The position numbers and the translations under genes are program-made. Shown here in pieces: positions 5,853-10,997 of a stretch of 10,997 nt of DNA (the stretch's first letter is position 1; each line of letters begins with the position of its first letter). The stretch lies in contig CANROQ010000015.1 of the NCBI GenBank assembly GCA_947632295.1, positions 1 to 10,997 of the forward strand, given 5' to 3'. The notes under the pieces were generated by a model that was not told the origin of the DNA, searched no databases, and saw only the letters and a program-made list of their open reading frames with translations. The stretch comes from an uncultured Bacilli bacterium. GTDB taxonomy: Bacteria; Bacillota_I; Bacilli_A; RF39; UBA660.

Positions 5853-5858
5853 TATAAT
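5853..5858 (+). promoter_or_regulatory. Possible -10 element for rnr
   Basis: A perfect TATAAT lies 16 bases before the rnr ATG. The best -35 is a weak TTATCA (5829-5834, 18-base spacer). The predicted start would fall at the ribosome binding site, giving a very short leader. Readthrough from the upstream gene is the alternative. Confidence 0.3.
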
Positions 5859-5864
5859 TATGAT

Positions 5865-5870
5865 AGGTGA
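5865..5870 (+). promoter_or_regulatory. Ribosome binding site that fixes the rnr start
   Basis: AGGTGA, then 4 bases, then ATG at 5875. The earlier in-frame TTG (5842) and ATG (5860) have no purine-rich site upstream. The first residues after 5875 (M-K-D-S-I-L-E-I-L-K) begin directly with the N-terminal winged-helix domain of RNase R. Confidence 0.7.
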
Positions 5871-5874
5871 TGGT

Positions 5875-7989
5875 ATGAAAGATTCTATTTTAGAAATTTT
5901 AAAAAATAGTGATAAAGCCTTAAGTGTTTATGAAATTGAAGATAAATTAGGAATAAATGATGTAGATGGTATGAAGGCTTTACTTAAGGATTTAAATGAT
6001 TTAGAAGATAATTTGAGTATTTATAGAACCAATAAAAATAATTATATGTTGTTTAATAATAGTCATTTGAAAGTTGGAAAAATGATTGGCAATAAGAAAG
6101 GCTATGGATTTGTCGACATCGAAGGTGACGAAGATGTTTTTGTGGCTGCAGTTAATATGAATGGCGCTATTCATGGTGATCAAGTAATCGTCGAAATTAC
6201 TTCTAAAAAAGGTTTGGATTTGGAAGGTAGAATCGTTAAAATTGTCGATCGTAAGTTTAAACAAATGGTTGGTGAATTTTATTATGATCATGGAGTTCCT
6301 AAAGTTAAGTTAGATGAAGAGAAAGTTCATATTGATATTGTTATCGATAAAGATAAAACGCTAGGAGCAATGGATGGTCATAAAGTTTTAGTGAAAATTT
6401 GCCAAAAGTTAAATGGCAATACTTATAGGGGTCAAGTAATGCGAATTTTGGGTCATAAAAACGATCCAGGTGTCGATATTTTATCGATAGTAGGAAAATA
6501 TGGTATCAATGATGTATTTTCTGATGAAGTTATGGCTGAGGTAGATAAATTACCAAATGAAGTAAGTTTAGAAGAAATGAATGGTCGTCGTGATTTACGT
6601 GATGTCGAAATCTTTACAATCGATGGTGATGATACCAAAGATATCGATGATGCCATTTCAATTGAAGTGTTAGAAAATAATAATTTTAAATTAGGTGTTC
6701 ATATTGCCGATGTTAGTTATTATGTAAGAGAAAATACTAAATTAGATGAAGAGGCATATGAAAGGGGAACTAGTGTTTATTTAGCTGATCGTGTTATTCC
6801 AATGTTGCCTCATAAATTATCAAATGGAATTTGTTCGCTTAATCCTAATGTCGATCGTTTAACTATGAGTTGTGAGATGGAAATCGATCGTAAAGGTGAA
6901 GTTGTTAAGTACGATATATTTGAAAGTGTAATTAGATCGCGTAAGCAAATGACTTATAAATGTGTTAATAAAATTTTAGAAGAAAATATTGTACCTGAAG
7001 GTTATGAACCGTTTGTTGATAGTTTAAATAAAATGTTAGAACTTTCAAAAATTTTAAGAGAAAATAAACTTAAGAGAGGTTATATTGATTTTGATATCGA
7101 TGAGGCCAAAATTGTTGTTAATGATAAAGGAGAGGCTATCGATGTTGTACTTCGAAATCGTGGTACTGGTGAGAAATTAATCGAAGATTTTATGATTGCT
7201 GCCAATGAAACAGTCGCAACTTGCATAAGTTATATGGAACTACCTTTTGTTTATCGTATTCATGGTGAACCAAATGAAGAAAAAATTAATAATTTCTTAA
7301 AATTTATAAATATTTTAGGTTATAAAGTTAATGGAAAAATTAGTGAAATTACACCTAGAGAGATGCAGAAAATTCTTGAACAATTAAAAGGTAAGGATGA
7401 ATTTCCAATTTTATCTAAAATGTTACTTAGAAGTATGCAAAAGGCAGTTTATGATAAAAATAATATTGGTCACTTTGGTCTTGCAAGTAAGTGCTATACA
7501 CATTTTACCTCTCCAATTAGAAGATATCCTGATACAACCGTACATCGCTTGCTTCGTACTTATTTATTCAATCATAAATTGGATAATGATACACTTGAAT
7601 ACTGGGATAATAAGTTACCATTTTTAACAGAACATTGTTCTAATAAAGAAAGAGATTCAGTTGAATGTGAACGTGAAGTCGATGATATGAAAAAAGCTGA
7701 ATATATGATGCAACATATCGGAGAAGAATTCGATGGTATGATTAATAGTATTATGAGTTTTGGTATTTTTGTAGAACTTCCAAATTTAGTTGAGGGACTG
7801 GTAAAAATAGATGATTTAACTGATGATACTTATGTTTTTGATGAAGAAACATTTAGCCTAAGAGGTGTTAAAAATAAACGTGGATATCGTTTGGGTGATA
7901 AAGTGAGAGTTAAAGTTAAAGCGGCTAATAAAGAGGCTAAGACAGTCGATTTTATCATTGTAAATAATCAAAAAAATAATGAAGAATAG
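5875..7989 (+). CDS. rnr: Ribonuclease R, 3'-5' exoribonuclease
   Basis: A 704-residue protein, normal length for RNase R. The domains in order are an N-terminal winged helix (about 1-60), two cold-shock/OB domains (about 66-230, with K-G-Y-G-F-V-D-I at 75-82), the RNB catalytic domain (about 240-560) and S1 (about 617-697). The catalytic Asp set is complete in T-I-D-G-D-D-T-K-D-I-D-D-A: D250, D256, D258 and D259. The H-F-T-S-P-I-R-R-Y-P-D motif is at 543-553, with the RNA-positioning Arg. The enzyme degrades structured RNA processively from the 3' end in the cytoplasm and takes part in mRNA, rRNA and tmRNA-related decay. The Lys-rich tail of some RNase R proteins is reduced here to a short N-Q-K-N-N-E-E. 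In many Firmicutes rnr sits near secG and smpB; neither is seen here. Codon choice is richer in ATC-GA and GTC-GA pairs than in its neighbours. Confidence 0.97.
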   Translation: MKDSILEILKNSDKALSVYEIEDKLGINDVDGMKALLKDLNDLEDNLSIYRTNKNNYMLFNNSHLKVGKMIGNKKGYGFVDIEGDEDVFVAAVNMNGAIHGDQVIVEITSKKGLDLEGRIVKIVDRKFKQMVGEFYYDHGVPKVKLDEEKVHIDIVIDKDKTLGAMDGHKVLVKICQKLNGNTYRGQVMRILGHKNDPGVDILSIVGKYGINDVFSDEVMAEVDKLPNEVSLEEMNGRRDLRDVEIFTIDGDDTKDIDDAISIEVLENNNFKLGVHIADVSYYVRENTKLDEEAYERGTSVYLADRVIPMLPHKLSNGICSLNPNVDRLTMSCEMEIDRKGEVVKYDIFESVIRSRKQMTYKCVNKILEENIVPEGYEPFVDSLNKMLELSKILRENKLKRGYIDFDIDEAKIVVNDKGEAIDVVLRNRGTGEKLIEDFMIAANETVATCISYMELPFVYRIHGEPNEEKINNFLKFINILGYKVNGKISEITPREMQKILEQLKGKDEFPILSKMLLRSMQKAVYDKNNIGHFGLASKCYTHFTSPIRRYPDTTVHRLLRTYLFNHKLDNDTLEYWDNKLPFLTEHCSNKERDSVECEREVDDMKKAEYMMQHIGEEFDGMINSIMSFGIFVELPNLVEGLVKIDDLTDDTYVFDEETFSLRGVKNKRGYRLGDKVRVKVKAANKEAKTVDFIIVNNQKNNEE

Positions 7990-8011
7990 AGTTAATATGC
8001 TCTATTTTTTT
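7985..8011 (+). terminator. Rho-independent terminator after rnr
   Basis: AATAGAG (7985-7991) pairs with CTCTATT (8000-8006) around an 8-base loop, followed by a seven-T run at 8005-8011. The left arm contains the TAG stop codon of rnr. Confidence 0.85.
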
Positions 8012-8021
8012 GAACTTTGTT

Positions 8022-8079
8022 GCAAATTTTTTCTAAAAGCTTATCTTTTTTTTCTTCACTAGCAAATTTTTAAAATTGC
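8022..8079. repeat. Paired GCAAATTTTT motifs upstream of the GT-C/CapA operon
   Basis: GCAAATTTTT occurs at 8022-8031 and again at 8062-8071, exactly 40 bases apart on the same strand. The second copy is the left half of an 18-bp near-palindrome (8062-8079, one mismatched pair) that overlaps the -35 of the downstream promoter. This could be an operator pair, or chance in A+T-rich DNA. Confidence 0.3.
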
Positions 8080-8104
8080 GTAAGTAATAGTTATGTGTTA
8101 AAAT
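8076..8104 (+). promoter_or_regulatory. Promoter of the GT-C/CapA operon (extended -10)
   Basis: TTGCGT (8076-8081), a 17-base spacer and TAAAAT (8099-8104), with TG one base upstream of the -10 (TG-T-TAAAAT). The predicted start near 8111 leaves a leader of about 22 bases holding AGGTGA (8123-8128). Confidence 0.6.
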
Positions 8105-8132
8105 AGATATTAGTTATAGTGTAGGTGATTTA

Positions 8133-9929
8133 ATGATATCGTCACTTTTTTATATAGTATCTACTTTAATTTTAATCATAACTTTTTTATTGTTAAAAAA
8201 ACAAAATGAAAAACAAAATTTGATTAAATGGATTATTATTTCGTTAGGTTTATTATTTTGTTATAATGCTATTGTAACTTTTATTTTGAATTTATTCAAA
8301 ATTCCAATTTATTTAATAACGCTTACAATTGTAAATTTAATTAATTCGGTAGTTATGTTTGTAGTAATTAGAAAAAATCATAAATATCAACAATATTATT
8401 TTTCTAAAAAAGATTTTTTTGTGATGATATTGATTTCGATTATTATTTTATTATTAACAATATTTCGATTTGGTCTACCTTTTAATATTGTATATGAAAC
8501 TTGTGATTCAGGAACACATTTTTGGTCGGCTAAAGATTTTTTTGAGCAATCTTATTTACTTAATATTGTAACTGATAAAACGATTGTAGATTTTAAAGTA
8601 AAACCATTTGCTTCCTATGTTAATTTAGGTATTATTTTTAAAATGTTTTCATCAGTTATGGATGTTGTTGATTTCTATAAGCTTTATATCGTATTTGATA
8701 TTTTAATGTTATTATTAACAACTTTAATGTTTTATGTATTAATTTCTAGTAATAAAAAAATAAATGTTACTGTTTTAGTGGTAGGAACATTATTATATAT
8801 GTTTGGATATCCATTAAATAGTTTAATAATCGGTTTTTTCTATTTAGGGCATGCGATTATGATTATAACACTTATGTTTATTTTATTTAGAATGTATATA
8901 AAAAATGATATAAATAAATTTATTATTTTATCTTTATTGATGCTTACTAGTTTAGGATTATTTTTTACTTTTTATTTTTTTGTACCAGTTGTTTTTGGAG
9001 GATTATTTCTTTATTTTCTTTATAATATAATTAATAATAAAGGTAATATATTTAATTTTAAAAATTTAATGTTTATTTTTTTGATTTTTATTCTTCCTTG
9101 TATAGTGGGAATTTTGTATTTTGTTATTCCAAATATTGGAGATAATACTCAAAGTATTTTTACCCATATTTCCTTAGATGGTTATTGCTACATCGATTTA
9201 TATAACAGTACTTTAATGTTTTTACCATTTATAACTTATTATATTGGTTATTCGATAAAAAAGAAAAAATTAAATTTTGAAATATTTATTTATATTATCT
9301 TATGGCTATTTATGATAATATTGTTTATAGGTTGGAATTATAATTTAGTTAGTACCTATTATTTATCTAAATCTTATTATTTAATGTGGTTAGTAAATTT
9401 TATAATATTATTTAAAATGTTAGATGAGATTAGATTTGATAAAATAATATTTTTGATTTCTTGTATAATTTTTATTATTATTTTTTCGATTTTAAAATTT
9501 AGTAATGTTCAAAATAATTTTGATTCAATCACTCCTGACCATATTATTATTAATGATTTTATGTCAGGTGGAATATATGGTTATAATATTGAAAAATTAG
9601 AAAATCCAACTGTTGTTTTAACTAATAGTGAAATGAAAGATATAAAGAGACTTTATAATAGTGGTGTTCGAAATATTAATTCTAATGCGATGCCATATGC
9701 GCGAGTATGGTTAACTGCATATTTTGAAACTAATAAAATTGACTATCCGGAAAATAAATTGTATGATTATATTGTGAATCATTATTATATCAGTATGTTT
9801 CAAAAAAATTTACATGATGCTATATTTTTTGATAGATTTTCTATTATAGATAATTTTAATTATCAAGATTTATGTAATGATTGTATAATAAAAAAATATG
9901 ATTCATTTTTATATGTTAGCGAAAGTTAA
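8133..9929 (+). CDS. GT-C-like multi-span membrane protein, putative glycosyltransferase
   Basis: A 598-residue protein with about a dozen hydrophobic segments through residue 455, then a hydrophilic C-terminal domain (about 460-598) predicted outside. After the segment at 96-111 comes a loop with Y-E-T-C-D-S-G-T-H-F-W (121-131). Its acidic residues E122 and D125, followed by H129, resemble the first extracytoplasmic loop motif of GT-C glycosyltransferases and related uncharacterised families. GT-C enzymes use polyprenyl-phosphate sugars outside the membrane, and that would be the role here if the call is right. The C-terminal domain has two Cys close together (C581 and C584) and is not recognised. 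The ATG has AGGTGA 4 bases upstream and its own promoter. The next gene starts 12 bases after the stop, so the two form an operon with probable shared work on a surface polymer. It could instead be a polymerase or transporter of such a polymer. Confidence 0.55.
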   Translation: MISSLFYIVSTLILIITFLLLKKQNEKQNLIKWIIISLGLLFCYNAIVTFILNLFKIPIYLITLTIVNLINSVVMFVVIRKNHKYQQYYFSKKDFFVMILISIIILLLTIFRFGLPFNIVYETCDSGTHFWSAKDFFEQSYLLNIVTDKTIVDFKVKPFASYVNLGIIFKMFSSVMDVVDFYKLYIVFDILMLLLTTLMFYVLISSNKKINVTVLVVGTLLYMFGYPLNSLIIGFFYLGHAIMIITLMFILFRMYIKNDINKFIILSLLMLTSLGLFFTFYFFVPVVFGGLFLYFLYNIINNKGNIFNFKNLMFIFLIFILPCIVGILYFVIPNIGDNTQSIFTHISLDGYCYIDLYNSTLMFLPFITYYIGYSIKKKKLNFEIFIYIILWLFMIILFIGWNYNLVSTYYLSKSYYLMWLVNFIILFKMLDEIRFDKIIFLISCIIFIIIFSILKFSNVQNNFDSITPDHIIINDFMSGGIYGYNIEKLENPTVVLTNSEMKDIKRLYNSGVRNINSNAMPYARVWLTAYFETNKIDYPENKLYDYIVNHYYISMFQKNLHDAIFFDRFSIIDNFNYQDLCNDCIIKKYDSFLYVSES

Positions 9930-9941
9930 TGGAGGGGTTTT

Positions 9942-10997
9942 ATGAAAAAGATTAGTTTTAGATTTTTTACACTAGCAATAAGTTGTTTAATTGTAATGAC
10001 TGGTTGTGGAGAAAAACAAGATTTATCGGATTTTAATTACAAAGATGACTTTGAATATAAGACTGAAGAACCTTCAAATAGGCTTACGATGATTACAGCT
10101 GGTGATGCTTTAATTCATAGTTCTGTTTATGAAGATGCTCGTATTTCAGGTGATAGTTACGATTTTAAAAAAATGATACCTTCAATAAAAAATTTAATAG
10201 CTGATTATGATTTAAAATATTATAATCAAGAAACAATTATTGGTGGTAAAGATTTAGGAGTTTCAACTTATCCTTGTTTTAATTCACCTGATGAGATAGC
10301 AGATGCGATGTTAGATGCAGGATTTAATATGGTTAGTTTAGCAAATAATCATACTTTAGATCGTGGTGAAAAAGCCGTTTTATATTCAACACAAAAGTAT
10401 TGGCCAACTAAAGAAGCTTTAGTGGCTGGAAGTTATGATTCATTTGAAAATAGAAATAAAATTCAAGTAAGAGAAATGAACGGAATTAAATATACACTTC
10501 TTTCTTATACGACAACTACAAATGGATTGAAAACTGGTGCTGGAAAAGAGTATATGTTAAATGTTTATGACGCTGAACAGGTAAAAAAAGATATCGAAAG
10601 TGTGAAACCTTATGTGGATGTTATTATGGTAGCAATGCACTGGGGAGAAGAATATACTGCAACACCTGTAAATAGTCAAAAACAAATTGCGAATTATTTA
10701 GCGTCTTTAGGCGTTAATGTCGTAATAGGTACACACCCTCATGTTATTGAACCAGTAGAATTTATTGGTGATACTTTAGTAATTTATTCATTGGGTAATT
10801 TTATATCTGCACAAATTGGAATCGATCGATTAGTTGGTGATATGGTATCATACGATATTGTTAAAAATCCTGATAATAGTATTAAAATTGAAAATGTAAA
10901 AGTCCATTTAATTTATACATATTATAATAATTTTAGAAATTATTATGTATATCCATTTACTGAATTGAATACGAGCCTTTTACCAAATTATTTATCG
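9942..10997 (+). CDS. CapA-family lipoprotein (3' end outside window)
   Basis: The frame is open for 352 codons and runs off the window. The N-terminus is a lipoprotein signal: M-K-K, a hydrophobic stretch, then V-M-T-G-C with Cys at 22. Met at -3 is unusual, but T-G-C is typical. The rest matches CapA/PGA-cap metallophosphatase-like proteins: A-G-D-A-L-I-H (53-59), N-Q-E-T (95-98), L-A-N-N-H-T-L-D-R-G (133-142), M-H-W-G-E-E (232-237), G-T-H-P-H-V-I (263-269) and Y-S-L-G-N-F-I (282-288). These residues form the metal-binding calcineurin-like site. Family members are linked to poly-gamma-glutamate or capsule production, but many stand-alone copies have no known substrate. No pgsB/pgsC genes are visible, so a poly-gamma-glutamate role is not supported. 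It follows the GT-C-like gene by 12 bases, with GGAGGGG upstream of the ATG. Confidence 0.9.
   Translation, partial: MKKISFRFFTLAISCLIVMTGCGEKQDLSDFNYKDDFEYKTEEPSNRLTMITAGDALIHSSVYEDARISGDSYDFKKMIPSIKNLIADYDLKYYNQETIIGGKDLGVSTYPCFNSPDEIADAMLDAGFNMVSLANNHTLDRGEKAVLYSTQKYWPTKEALVAGSYDSFENRNKIQVREMNGIKYTLLSYTTTTNGLKTGAGKEYMLNVYDAEQVKKDIESVKPYVDVIMVAMHWGEEYTATPVNSQKQIANYLASLGVNVVIGTHPHVIEPVEFIGDTLVIYSLGNFISAQIGIDRLVGDMVSYDIVKNPDNSIKIENVKVHLIYTYYNNFRNYYVYPFTELNTSLLPNYLS

Noticed and set aside
5842..5874. TTG (5842) or ATG (5860) as the start of RNase R
   Set aside because: Neither has a Shine-Dalgarno site, and the extra residues are not part of the family's N-terminus. AGGTGA directs ATG at 5875.
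7397..7627. A 76-codon open frame on + inside rnr
   Set aside because: It overlaps the highly conserved RNB domain in another frame.
1..10997. CRISPR arrays, tRNA or rRNA genes, insertion-sequence ends
   Set aside because: No regularly spaced direct repeats, no tRNA cloverleaf-like G+C islands, no rRNA sequence, and no terminal inverted repeats flanking the Rpn gene were seen.

Overview
The window is very A+T-rich (roughly a quarter G+C by eye) and compactly coded. It has strong AGGAGG/AGGTGA-type Shine-Dalgarno sites, sigma-A-like promoters and short rho-independent terminators. The standard genetic code fits: every tryptophan is TGG, and one gene stops at TGA. Together with RmuC, RNase R and CapA, this points to a low-GC Firmicute of the Bacilli type, perhaps a host-associated RF39/RFN20-like or Erysipelotrichales-like lineage. 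The lineage is an inference, because the window has no rRNA or other taxonomic marker.

Layout, left to right. (1) The 3' part of an Rpn/PD-(D/E)XK putative transposase-nuclease gene on +, with a good internal ribosome binding site and ATG, ends in a terminator. (2) An SPFH/Band 7 protein gene on - converges on it and has its own strong promoter. (3) rmuC on + diverges from the SPFH gene and ends at a bidirectional terminator. (4) Three tandem genes on - (4811 to 2601) encode two-helix proteins resembling the type IV secretion pilin (TrbC/VirB2-like) superfamily. Two of them carry long Cys-rich, Thr-linked C-terminal regions predicted to lie outside the cell. (5) Diverging from them on + are a degenerate GT-B glycosyltransferase-like protein and rnr (RNase R), ending in a clear terminator. 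(6) A + operon with its own promoter holds a GT-C-like multi-membrane-span protein and a CapA-family lipoprotein that runs off the right edge.

DNA and RNA maintenance functions (RmuC, RNase R) alternate with envelope functions: the pilin-like exported proteins, the two glycosyltransferase-like proteins and CapA. The most unusual part is the pilin-like cluster. Its three paralogues share an N-terminal M-[YM]-I-L and a cysteine on each side of the two-helix core. One of them ends in a duplicated four-cysteine module, and no secretion ATPase or other conjugation gene is in view. The second point of interest is the internal start in the Rpn gene, which would make a C-terminal short protein like the intragenic antitoxins described for E. 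coli Rpn proteins. No intergenic stretch exceeds about 145 bases, and I see no tRNA, rRNA, CRISPR array or insertion-sequence ends.
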